From Pseudomonadota bacterium (GTDB taxonomy: Bacteria; Pseudomonadota; Alphaproteobacteria; Azospirillales; Azospirillaceae): DNA of 10,428 nt. The first letter of the stretch is position 1; each line of letters opens with the position of its first letter. Positions 1-6,188 of the stretch are shown here, piece by piece. The position numbers and the translations under genes are program-made. Under the pieces are notes generated by a model that ran no database searches, had not been told where the DNA came from, and worked only from the letters and a program-made list of their open reading frames with translations. The stretch spans positions 1 through 10,428 of the forward strand of contig JAEZID010000343.1 of the NCBI GenBank assembly GCA_023416195.1. The letters run 5' to 3'.

Positions 1-861
1 CCGGCGGTCACCGGCGTGCGGCTGTCGCGCAACCACGGCCACCAGCTGGCGCTGACCGCCGGCCTGCACGTCTGCCGGGGCGAGCGCATCCTGATCATCG
101 ACGCCGACCTTCAGGACCCGCCGGAGCTGCTGGGCACCATGATGGAGCTGATGGACGGCGGCGCCGACGTGGTCTACGGCACGCGCACCGCGCGCGACGG
201 CGAAACATGGTTCAAGAAGGGCACGGCGGCGCTGTTCTACCGCCTGCTCGACCGGCTGGTGGACATCGACATCCCCAAGGACACCGGCGATTTCCGCCTG
301 ATGAGCCGCCGCGCGCTGGAGGTGCTGAACGCCATGCCGGAACAGCACCGCTTCATCCGGGGCATGGTCAGCTGGATCGGGCTGCGGCAGGTGCCCCTGG
401 CCTACGACCGGCAGGCGCGGCTGGCCGGCACGACCAAGTACCCGCTGAGCAAGATGATCCGCTTCGCGCTCGACGCGATCACCAGCTTTTCCATCAAGCC
501 GCTGCGCGCCGCGTCCTACATCGGTTTCGGCTTCGCGCTGTGCGCCCTGCTGGCGCTGGCCTACGCGCTGTACAGCTGGGCGCAGCACCGCGTCGTTCCC
601 GGCTGGACCAGCGTGATGGTCGTGACCCTGGTGCTGGGCAGCACGCAGCTTCTGATCCTGGGCGTGCTGGGCGAGTATCTCGGGCGTCTCTACATGGAGA
701 CCAAGCAGCGCCCGCTGTTCGTGGTGGACAGCATCGCGCGGCATCCGCTGGCCGAGGCGGCGCAGACGGCCGCCGTGACGCCCGTGTCGGCGGCGGTCAA
801 CGATCTGGGCACCGGCATCGGCGCTGCGGCGGGGGCCTTCTCGCGGATCGAGGCGAAGTGA
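1..861 (+). CDS. Family 2 glycosyltransferase, GtrB/DPM1-like (5' end missing)
   Basis: Membrane glycosyltransferase that probably moves a sugar from a nucleotide-sugar onto undecaprenyl phosphate at the inner face of the inner membrane. The frame is open from the first base, so roughly the first 40-50 residues lie outside the window; the GTG at 16 is internal. Of the 286 visible residues, 34-41 read DADLQDPP, the DxD-type metal and nucleotide-sugar site of this family. The block HRFIRGMVSWIGLRQ (about residues 116-130) is the conserved region of DPM1-like GT2 enzymes. Two membrane helices follow at about 170-193 and 203-225, then the usual GEYLGRLY segment and an Ala-rich tail of about 40 residues. 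The stop overlaps the ATG of the next gene (TGATG), so the two are translationally coupled. The sugar cannot be told from sequence. Confidence 0.9.
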   Translation, partial: PAVTGVRLSRNHGHQLALTAGLHVCRGERILIIDADLQDPPELLGTMMELMDGGADVVYGTRTARDGETWFKKGTAALFYRLLDRLVDIDIPKDTGDFRLMSRRALEVLNAMPEQHRFIRGMVSWIGLRQVPLAYDRQARLAGTTKYPLSKMIRFALDAITSFSIKPLRAASYIGFGFALCALLALAYALYSWAQHRVVPGWTSVMVVTLVLGSTQLLILGVLGEYLGRLYMETKQRPLFVVDSIARHPLAEAAQTAAVTPVSAAVNDLGTGIGAAAGAFSRIEAK

Positions 862-1280
862 TGCCGCCCCTCCGCGCCGCGATTCCCTGGACGGCGATCC
901 GCTTCGCGGTGGTGGGGCTCGCCAACACGGCGTTGGACTTCCTGGTGTTCGTGGCGCTGATGACGGCGTTCGGCGCGCCGGTGCTGCTCGCCAACGCGGG
1001 CGGCTACGGCTTCGGCGTGGTGTCGAGCTTCCTGCTGAACCGCAGCTGGACCTTCCGCGTCCGCCGCGACGACGCCCCGCTGGCCCGCCGCCTGCCGGTG
1101 TTCCTGGCCTTCAATCTGGTGGGGCTGGGGATTTCGACGCTGGTGGTGGCGCTGCTGGTGCCGGCGCTGCACCCGCTGGCCGCCAAGGTCGCCGCCACGG
1201 GCGCGACCTTCGCCTGGAACTACTGGTCGAGCCGCCGTTTCGTCTTCACCACCGCCCCAACCACCGCCCCCCTTGCGTGA
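861..1280 (+). CDS. GtrA-family membrane protein (putative lipid-linked sugar flippase)
   Basis: A 139-residue integral membrane protein of the GtrA family (Pfam GtrA/DPMS_2-like). Members are thought to flip undecaprenyl-phosphate-linked sugars made by a GtrB-type partner, here the gene just upstream. Four hydrophobic helices can be seen at about residues 11-35, 38-58, 78-102 and 105-123. The two signature segments are present: FLLNRSWTF (58-66) after helix 2 and FAWNYWSSRRFVF (117-129) after helix 4, each with the conserved Asn before an aromatic/basic run. Length is normal for the family. The start ATG shares its A with the stop codon of the glycosyltransferase, which fixes the start. No glucan-modifying third gene (GtrC type) follows in the window, so the acceptor glycan stays unknown. 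Confidence 0.9.
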   Translation: MPPLRAAIPWTAIRFAVVGLANTALDFLVFVALMTAFGAPVLLANAGGYGFGVVSSFLLNRSWTFRVRRDDAPLARRLPVFLAFNLVGLGISTLVVALLVPALHPLAAKVAATGATFAWNYWSSRRFVFTTAPTTAPLA

Positions 1281-1334
1281 CCTAGGCGTTTTGCGGCCTT
1301 CTTGGGCGCTCAAGGATAGGACCGGAGAGCGCGC

Positions 1335-2453
1335 ATGGATCGGGTGGACTGTGTGGTGGTGGGGGCCGGGGTCGTCGGCCTGGCGGTCGCCCGGCGGCTG
1401 GCGCGCGAGGGCCGCGAGGTGGTGATCCTGGAGGCGGCGGACGCCATCGGCACCGGCACCAGCTCCCGCAACTCCGAGGTCATCCACGCCGGCATCTACT
1501 ACCCCACGGGAAGCCTGCGGGCGCGGCTGTGCGTGGCCGGGCGGGACGCGCTCTACGCCTATTGCCGGGAGCATGGGGTCGAGCACAAGCGCATCGGCAA
1601 GCTGATCGTCGCCACGGACGAGAGCCAGCGTCCCCGCCTCGACGCCATCCGGCGGCAGGCCGCGGCCAACGGAGTGGACGACCTTTATGAAATCTCCGCC
1701 GCCGAGGCGATGGCCCTGGAGCCGAACCTGCGCTGCGTCGGGGCGCTGGTGTCGCCCTCCACCGGCATTATCGACAGCCACGGGCTGATGCTGGCCCTGC
1801 AAGGCGATGCGGAGGAGGCCGGCGCCGCGCTGGCGCTGCTGAGCCCGCTGGAACGCGCCCACCGCACCGCCGCCGGTTTCGAACTGGAAATCGGCGGGGC
1901 GGAGCCGATGCGGCTGGCCTGCGCCACGCTGGTCAACGCGGCGGGTTTGGGCGCCTGGGCCGTGGCGCGCGGGCTGGAGGGGTTCCCGGCCGACCGGATC
2001 CCGCCGCGCGTGCTGGCCAAGGGCAACTACTACGCGCTGGCGCAAGGCCGCTCGCCCTTCGCGCGGCTGGTCTACCCGGTGCCGGTGGACGGCGGGCTGG
2101 GCGTTCACCTGACGCTCGATCTCGCCGGGCAGGCGCGGTTCGGGCCGGACGTGGAATGGCTGTCGCCGGAGGACTACGACCGCATCGACTACGCCGTCGA
2201 TCCGGCTCGCGCCGACGCCTTCTACGGGGAGGTGCGGCGCTATTGGCCGGGCCTGCCGGACGGCGCGCTGGTGCCGGCCTATTCCGGCGTGCGGCCGAAG
2301 CTGTGCGGCCCCGGCCAGCCGCAGGCCGATTTCCTGATCCAGGGACATGACGCGCACGGCATCCCCGGCCTGGTCCACCTGTTCGGGATGGAGTCGCCGG
2401 GCCTGACCTCCTGCCTCGCCATCGCCGACGAGGTGGCGGCCAAGCTCACGTAA
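1335..2453 (+). CDS. FAD-dependent oxidoreductase, L-2-hydroxyglutarate oxidase-like
   Basis: A 372-residue flavoprotein of the DAO superfamily, closest in appearance to L-2-hydroxyglutarate dehydrogenase/oxidase (LhgO/L2HGDH). Those enzymes oxidise L-2-hydroxyglutarate to 2-oxoglutarate and pass electrons to quinone or oxygen. The N-terminal Rossmann motif GAGVVG is at residues 10-15, with the ribose-binding acidic residue E33 at the end of strand 2. The family hallmark SSRNSEVIHAGIYYP covers 43-57. The C-terminal FAD-closing region includes YSGVRPKLCGPG and FGMESPGLTSCLAIADEV. The ATG at 1335 has a GGAGAG sequence 6 bases upstream (1325-1330). The gene lies 54 bases after gtrA with no visible terminator, so co-transcription is possible but there is no functional link. 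Related members act on other 2-hydroxy acids or amino acids, so the substrate is inferred from family resemblance only. Confidence 0.85.
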   Translation: MDRVDCVVVGAGVVGLAVARRLAREGREVVILEAADAIGTGTSSRNSEVIHAGIYYPTGSLRARLCVAGRDALYAYCREHGVEHKRIGKLIVATDESQRPRLDAIRRQAAANGVDDLYEISAAEAMALEPNLRCVGALVSPSTGIIDSHGLMLALQGDAEEAGAALALLSPLERAHRTAAGFELEIGGAEPMRLACATLVNAAGLGAWAVARGLEGFPADRIPPRVLAKGNYYALAQGRSPFARLVYPVPVDGGLGVHLTLDLAGQARFGPDVEWLSPEDYDRIDYAVDPARADAFYGEVRRYWPGLPDGALVPAYSGVRPKLCGPGQPQADFLIQGHDAHGIPGLVHLFGMESPGLTSCLAIADEVAAKLT

Positions 2454-2477
2454 TGTCCCTTTGCCGCGCCGCGGTAT

Positions 2478-2506
2478 CTTGACCGTGGCGCACCATCCCC
2501 CAATCT
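2478..2506 (+). promoter_or_regulatory. RpoH (sigma-32)-type heat-shock promoter of hsp20
   Basis: A -35 element CTTGACC (2478-2484) is followed after 13 bases by CCCCAATCT (2498-2506). This matches the heat-shock sigma factor pattern (CTTGAAA, 11-16 bases, CCCCATnT) and the alphaproteobacterial RpoH form (CTTG then C-rich -10). Transcription would start near 2512-2515, leaving a leader of about 90 bases before the GTG of hsp20. Assigned by eye, but element sequence, spacing and the heat-shock gene downstream agree. Confidence 0.75.
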
Positions 2507-2511
2507 AAGGA

Positions 2512-2604
2512 GAGGCGGCGCCGAACATGCCTCGGGCCGCCAGCCGCCGGGCGCCGGAAACGGGCCCTATGTGCAACTCGCTCGCCTCACGAGGAGGATG
2601 CGCC
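2512..2604 (+). promoter_or_regulatory. ROSE-like RNA thermometer in the hsp20 leader
   Basis: The leader between the RpoH promoter and the GTG can fold into several hairpins. A 5' one pairs GAGGC (2512-2516) with GCCTC (2529-2533). A middle one (2549-2567) pairs GGGC and CCG with CGG and GCCC around a GAAA tetraloop, with G2553 bulged. The 3' hairpin (2571-2603) holds the Shine-Dalgarno. In it the ROSE signature UCGCU (2578-2582, consensus UYGCU) faces AGGA (2595-2598): U2578-A2598, C2579-G2597, G2580 bulged, C2581-G2596, U2582-A2595, then C2583-G2594 and C2585-G2593. The outer stem GUGC/GCGC (2571-2574, 2600-2603) runs to the base before the C that precedes the GTG. ROSE elements mask the ribosome site at low temperature and open on heating. 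The folding was done by hand. Confidence 0.75.
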
Positions 2605-3084
2605 GTGACGACACGCCTCTCGCTCTTCAACAGCCCGCTGCTGCTCGGCTTCGACCAGTTCGAGCGCACGCTGGACCGCATCGCCAAGAATTCCGCTGAA
2701 GGTTATCCGCCCTACAACATCGAGCAGATCGGGGACGACGGGCTGCGCATCACGCTCGCCGTGGCCGGCTTCACGTCGGAAGACCTGTCGGTGCAGATCG
2801 AGGACAACCAGCTGGTGATCCGGGGCCGGCAGAGCGACGACAAGTCGCGCATCTACCTGCACCGCGGCATCGCCGCGCGCCAGTTCCAGCGCAGCTTCGT
2901 CCTGGCCGAGGGAATCGAGGTGGTCGGCGCGTCGCTGGACAACGGGTTGCTGCACATCGACCTGAAGCGCCCGATGCCGGAGCCGAAGGTGCGCACCATC
3001 AAGATCGAACAGACGATGCCCGCCGCCGGCGGGGCCGTCGGACCGCAAACCATCGACGTCGCCCCGGAACGCGCCGAGAGCTGA
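2605..3084 (+). CDS. Small heat-shock protein, Hsp20/alpha-crystallin family
   Basis: ATP-independent holdase chaperone of 159 residues, cytoplasmic, probably an oligomer of the IbpA-like class found in alphaproteobacteria. The N-terminal arm (MTTRLSLFNSPLLLGFDQFERTLDRI) is the usual one for this class. The alpha-crystallin domain spans about 34-125, with YPPYNIE at its start, AGF..EDLSVQIEDNQLVIRG in the middle and the hallmark A109...GLLHIDL (114-120) at its end. The tail carries the I-x-I motif (I132-K-I134) that docks subunits. The GTG at 2605 was chosen because GAGGAGG (2591-2597) lies 7 bases upstream and the N-terminus then matches the family. An ATG at 2527 in the same frame would add 26 residues unlike any Hsp20 and would translate through the thermometer leader. 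The gene forms an operon with the next one, 27 bases downstream. Confidence 0.93.
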   Translation: MTTRLSLFNSPLLLGFDQFERTLDRIAKNSAEGYPPYNIEQIGDDGLRITLAVAGFTSEDLSVQIEDNQLVIRGRQSDDKSRIYLHRGIAARQFQRSFVLAEGIEVVGASLDNGLLHIDLKRPMPEPKVRTIKIEQTMPAAGGAVGPQTIDVAPERAES

Positions 3085-3111
3085 CCGTTTCGTTAGAAAG
3101 GTCCATCCATC

Positions 3112-3342
3112 ATGAACGCTACGAACAACAAGGCCACGACCATCCTGCGCCAACTGTCGCCCCAGGATTTCGCCGCCTTCGGCGTCGATCACGTCGCCTA
3201 CGTCCGCCCGGTGACCGTCAACGGTGTCGGCGCCTTTTCGGTGCACGCCGCCGACGGCACGCCGCTGACCGTTCTGCCGAAGCTCGACGTGGCTTTCGCC
3301 GCGATCCGCCAGAACGATATGGAACCGCTCAGCCTGCATTGA
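3112..3342 (+). CDS. DUF1150 family protein
   Basis: A small 76-residue protein of the DUF1150 family, which is found in alphaproteobacteria and is repeatedly encoded next to hsp20 genes, as here. No biochemical role is established. Recognisable blocks are the LSPQDFAAFGVDHVAYVRPV segment (residues about 15-34) and the end, where GTPLTVLPKLDVAFAAIRQNDMEPLSLH includes the family's typical NDxEPLSLH-type ending. No signal peptide or membrane segment is seen, so it is likely cytoplasmic. It starts 27 bases after the hsp20 stop, with a modest AAAGG ribosome site (3097-3101), and is followed by a strong terminator, so it ends the heat-shock operon. From position alone it may assist or tune the Hsp20 chaperone; this is inference. 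Confidence 0.88.
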   Translation: MNATNNKATTILRQLSPQDFAAFGVDHVAYVRPVTVNGVGAFSVHAADGTPLTVLPKLDVAFAAIRQNDMEPLSLH

Positions 3343-3379
3343 CGCGGGGCCGCACAGTCGACACGGCGCTTTTCGAAAG

Positions 3380-3409
3380 GCCGGCCTGCCGATGCGGGCC
3401 GGCTTGTTT
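3380..3409 (+). terminator. Intrinsic terminator of the hsp20-DUF1150 operon
   Basis: A 10-bp stem (3380-3389 with 3394-3403, core GCCGGCC/GGCCGGC plus three inner pairs, one of them a G-U) closes a CGAT tetraloop. The tail TTGTTT (3404-3409) follows directly. It lies 37 bases after the DUF1150 stop and is the cleanest rho-independent terminator in the window. Confidence 0.88.
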
Positions 3410-3451
3410 CGTGCAAACCTATGACAAACGTCGCGGGGGCCGTGTCCAGCC

Positions 3452-3479
3452 TTGCCACCACCGCTGGAAGAATTATCTT
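3452..3479 (+). promoter_or_regulatory. Candidate sigma-70-type promoter of the 3533-4585 gene
   Basis: TTGCCA (3452-3457) and TATCTT (3474-3479) are 16 bases apart, placed between the upstream terminator and the next gene. Transcription would begin near 3486. The local sequence is unusually AT-rich for this genome (GAATTATCTTA). Spotted by eye; one of several possible readings. Confidence 0.4.
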
Positions 3480-3532
3480 AGGCGGCATCGAAAGGATTAG
3501 CCCTCTCGGTGGCGGGGATTTGGGAGAGACAG

Positions 3533-4585
3533 TTGGACGGCGGTCAAGAAGCGGGCGGCGACGCGTCCAAGCGCAAGGCCTGGGAGGACGAGGCCCGGGA
3601 TTCCCTTCACATCCTGCCGCTGTCGACCATTCCCCTGGAGACCCCCGGCCTGCAGCACGCGCGGCTGATCAAGAACGTGCGGCTGGAAACCGTCGTCGAG
3701 ATGTTCCACGACGTCCAGACCGGCAGCGGGCAAATACTGCCACGGAACGTCGTCGTCTATTTCGAATCCTACAAGGAGGAGGTCGAGCGCGATCTGGTGA
3801 AGATCGAGAAGATCGCCCACGCCTCCAGCTTCGACGTCTACTCCTCGCGCATCGAGTTGCGGCGGCTGAACATCGACGTGAACAGCGTCGAATCCCTGAC
3901 TCTGTCGGAGAAGAAGAAGGCGGAGCTGACCAACTACATGCGTGTCTTCACGCGCCCGTTGATGGAATACGTCTACGGGACCGACGACATGCAGGTTCAG
4001 GACGTCACCGACATCATCGCCATGTTCGCCAACCCCAACCGGGAGGAGGCGCTGCGCAACCTGCGCATGATGGCCGACCGGCTGGACATCGGCCTGACCG
4101 AGATCCCCCAGTTCCTGGAGGAATACGGCGACATCTTCCTGTCGCTGGCCTATTTCAAGAAGTGCCTGGACGACATCGTCCCGGAGGTCCAGAGGTTCCT
4201 GACCTGGATGAGCGAGATCCGCAACTCCATCGAGGTCAAGCGCGACGCCCGCCAGATGAAGATGCTGGACGAGATCAACCGCGACCTGACGGACATCTCC
4301 ACCTCCATCACCGGCCGGTTCGAGAGCTTCGACAACCGCTCCAAGGACTTTTGGAGCGACATCAACGCCGAGACCTTCCGGTCGATCCGCGAGCTGATCT
4401 CCTCGCATCACATCACCATCGGCGGCGTGCTGTGCGGACTGGCGGTGAAGATGGACCTGTGGAAGGGCCGCTTCGCGCGCGGCGGCGGCGGACCGAACCG
4501 CCGGCTGGAGTTCGTCAAGTCGGAAATCCTGCCGGGCCTGTCGCACATCAAGGCGCTGGAACAGTCCGCACGCACGCACGTGTAG
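3533..4585 (+). CDS. Uncharacterised mostly helical protein, about 350 residues
   Basis: I do not recognise the family. The 350-residue product has no signal peptide and no clear catalytic motif. It is rich in charged, amphipathic helices. A variable acidic start is followed by HILPLSTIPLETPGLQHARLIKNVRLETVVEMFHDV (residues about 26-61), which looks conserved, with segments about placing and anchoring helices. QFLEEYGDIFLSLAYFKKCLDDIVPEVQRFL lies at about 193-223, and a likely coiled coil runs from about 230 to 290 (many E/R/D/K and hydrophobic heptads, DEINRDLTDISTSITGRFESFDNRSKDFW). A short hydrophobic stretch ITIGGVLCGLAV (about 294-305) is too short and isolated for a confident membrane span. 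The TTG at 3533 is preferred because GGGAGAG lies 4 bases upstream; a GTG at 3509 would add 8 residues. It is a single gene with its own promoter candidate, ending 6 bases from a convergent gene. Confidence 0.75.
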   Translation: MDGGQEAGGDASKRKAWEDEARDSLHILPLSTIPLETPGLQHARLIKNVRLETVVEMFHDVQTGSGQILPRNVVVYFESYKEEVERDLVKIEKIAHASSFDVYSSRIELRRLNIDVNSVESLTLSEKKKAELTNYMRVFTRPLMEYVYGTDDMQVQDVTDIIAMFANPNREEALRNLRMMADRLDIGLTEIPQFLEEYGDIFLSLAYFKKCLDDIVPEVQRFLTWMSEIRNSIEVKRDARQMKMLDEINRDLTDISTSITGRFESFDNRSKDFWSDINAETFRSIRELISSHHITIGGVLCGLAVKMDLWKGRFARGGGGPNRRLEFVKSEILPGLSHIKALEQSARTHV

Positions 4586-4591
4586 GGGCGG

Positions 4592-5032
4592 CTACTCGGT
4601 CATTTCGATCACGGTCGTGACCGAGCCCGCCTCGTCCACCGCGACGGCGAGCGCGTCGAAGTCCGGCGGGCCGAAATTACCGGCCCTGGCGGCGCGGCTG
4701 AAGCCGTAAGGCTCCGTCGGGATGCCCAGCATGCTGGTGCCGAGCTTTTCGTCGCCGTCCACGTCCTGGAAGGCCGACAGGCCGTAGTACCCCGGCGGCA
4801 AGCCGGCGAAGACCACCGTCACGTCCGGCGCCGACGCGTCCACGATCTGACCGGCGAACCGGCGGTCGGCCTTGTACGGGTCGGCGCCATCATACAGGGC
4901 GACCCACACTTTGCCCTGTTGGGGCTTGACGTTCCGCACGGTTGCGCGAAGCTCCCCGGCGTCGGCGCTCGCCGCCACCGTCATCAATGCCGCCATCAGC
5001 AACGCCGGAATCAACCACAGTGCGGTCCTCAT
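4592..5032 (-). CDS. Secreted DUF2141 domain protein
   Basis: A 146-residue exported protein of the DUF2141 family, whose function is unknown. Residues 1-25 are a typical Sec signal peptide (MRTALWLIPALLMAALMTVAASADA, cleavage probably after ASA or ADA), so the mature protein of about 120 residues should be periplasmic or secreted. The mature part looks like a beta sandwich, with the family signature at 88-112: FQDVDGDEKLG, then GIPTEPYGFS. The D-x-D-x-D run resembles a metal-binding loop, and the NFGPPDFDALAVAV ending is also typical. ATG at 5032 has AGGAGAG 4 bases upstream on its strand, which settles the start; the longer reading frame upstream is not needed. It is divergent from the LytTR gene with about 117 bases between starts, and convergent with the preceding gene. 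Confidence 0.87.
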   Translation of the reverse strand: MRTALWLIPALLMAALMTVAASADAGELRATVRNVKPQQGKVWVALYDGADPYKADRRFAGQIVDASAPDVTVVFAGLPPGYYGLSAFQDVDGDEKLGTSMLGIPTEPYGFSRAARAGNFGPPDFDALAVAVDEAGSVTTVIEMTE

Positions 5033-5070
5033 TCGTCTCTCCTGATCGGACGGGCATCGGTTCAGCCCCC

Positions 5071-5085
5071 TTCCCATGCCGGGAA
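5071..5085. promoter_or_regulatory. Inverted repeat in the DUF2141/LytTR divergent region
   Basis: TTCCC (5071-5075) and GGGAA (5081-5085) form a 5-bp inverted repeat with 5 bases between, located in the shared upstream region of two divergent genes, one of which encodes a DNA-binding protein. It could be an operator, but the arms are short and such repeats arise by chance. No confident -35/-10 pair was seen in 5033-5149. Confidence 0.2.
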
Positions 5086-5149
5086 TCGGGACCGCCGCGC
5101 CACGCCGGCTGCGGGACCGGAGGGGGCCGGCTTCGCGAAATGCAGGGCC

Positions 5150-6019
5150 ATGCTGTCCACGATGCGTGAAATGCAGGCGCGGGAACGAGTTGGTCAGCCC
5201 CGGACGCCGTACCTGCGACGGCTGTTCCGCCAGCGCCTGCCGGTGGTGCTGGCCTCGGTCGCGGTGCTGGCGGTGATCGGCCCCTTCGGCACCTTCCAGG
5301 ATCTGACCCTGCCGCAGCGGCTGGCCTATTGGGGCGGGATGATCGGCTTCGGCTTCCTGGCCTTCGAACTGATCGTACACATGGCCATCCGCCTGTCGCG
5401 GGAGCGTGCCGATGCGTGGCGGACAATGCTGGCCGGCGTGCTGCTGGCCGTGACCGTCGTGCAGACCGTCTTCGTCGCCCTGCTGGAGCGCGCCTCACGC
5501 GGCAACGACTTCCTCAGCCCGCTGGGGCTGATGGAACTGTACGTCTACGTCACGGTCATCACCGTGCTGGTGTCCGTCGCCCCGGTGCTGCTGGAACTCA
5601 AGGACCGTGGCCTGCTCGCGCCGGCCCTTGCGCCCGCCCCTGAACCGGCAGCGGTTCCGGTGGAGGCCGAAGCGCCGCCCGCCCCGCGCGAACCCGCCTT
5701 CCTCGCCCGCATCCCGGCGAAGCTCGGCCGCGACCTGCTGGCGCTGGAGATGGAGGACCATTACGTCCGCGTCCACACGGCCGAGGGCAGCGACCTGATC
5801 CTGATGCGGATGCGCGACGCGGTGGCTGAACTGGCCGGGCTGGAGGGGTTGCAGGTCCACCGCTCCTACTGGGTCGCGGCGGCGGCCGTCACGGGCGTGG
5901 AGCGCAAGCCCGACGGCAAGATGACGCTGTGCTTGAGCAACGGCCTGCGCGTGCCGGTCAGCCGCAGCTACGCGGCCGACGTGCGCGCGGCGGGATGGAC
6001 GGAGAAGGCGGGCACATAA
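5150..6019 (+). CDS. Membrane-anchored LytTR-family transcription regulator
   Basis: A 289-residue DNA-binding regulator tied to the inner membrane. Four hydrophobic helices are at about residues 30-47, 58-80, 92-112 and 129-148. A Pro/Ala-rich linker (about 155-183) leads to a C-terminal LytTR domain (about 184-283). Its hallmarks are present: LLALEMEDHYVRVHTAEGSDLILMRM (196-221), GLQVHRSYWVAAAAV (233-247) and GLRVPVSRSYAADV (265-278). There is no receiver domain, so it is not a classical LytR-type response regulator; the membrane part would be the sensor. The ATG at 5150 is the first plausible start, but its ribosome site is weak; ATGs at 5162 and 5171 are alternatives that leave all domains intact. 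It is divergent from the DUF2141 gene, which is a candidate target along with itself. The signal is unknown. Confidence 0.85.
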   Translation: MLSTMREMQARERVGQPRTPYLRRLFRQRLPVVLASVAVLAVIGPFGTFQDLTLPQRLAYWGGMIGFGFLAFELIVHMAIRLSRERADAWRTMLAGVLLAVTVVQTVFVALLERASRGNDFLSPLGLMELYVYVTVITVLVSVAPVLLELKDRGLLAPALAPAPEPAAVPVEAEAPPAPREPAFLARIPAKLGRDLLALEMEDHYVRVHTAEGSDLILMRMRDAVAELAGLEGLQVHRSYWVAAAAVTGVERKPDGKMTLCLSNGLRVPVSRSYAADVRAAGWTEKAGT

Positions 6020-6071
6020 GCACAGAAGGCGGAAGACCGTGGCTCAATCACATCCAGGGAGCGCCATGGTG

Positions 6072-6101
6072 TTGACACAAGCTTACAAAAAGGTGTCTTC
6101 T
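6072..6101 (+). promoter_or_regulatory. Candidate promoter of the AIPR gene
   Basis: A perfect TTGACA (6072-6077) lies at the point where the base composition drops. A -10 is not obvious: 17-18 bases downstream is GTCTTC/TCTTCT (6095-6101), a poor match. Transcription from here would give a leader of about 80 bases before the ATG at 6189. Weak call, resting on the -35 and its position. Confidence 0.3.
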
Positions 6102-6188
6102 CCATGCTCCGGTCAACCTATTCCCGGACAAAGCTCATTCTAAAACGCTTCCCTTCGCAGCTACCCGCTTGTGACAAGAGGTAATTTT

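Noticed and set aside
690..2378. Long minus-strand open frame of 562 codons
   Set aside because: It lies antisense to gtrA and the FAD oxidoreductase, both with clear families; its product is Arg/Gly/His/Gln-rich with no domain, as expected from high-GC shadow frames.
2527..2604. N-terminal extension of Hsp20, or a leader peptide, from the ATG at 2527
   Set aside because: The added 26 residues do not resemble Hsp20, no good ribosome site precedes it, and it would be translated through the thermometer hairpins; GTG at 2605 has a strong ribosome site.
3421..4620. Plus-strand open frame of 399 codons overlapping the helical protein
   Set aside because: The product is Arg/Pro-rich and low in complexity; the 3533-4585 frame has normal composition, a good ribosome site and helical patterns.
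5033..5380. Longer upstream start for the DUF2141 gene
   Set aside because: The extension is Arg/Gln/His-rich and runs antisense into the LytTR gene, while the ATG at 5032 starts a clean signal peptide with AGGAGAG upstream.
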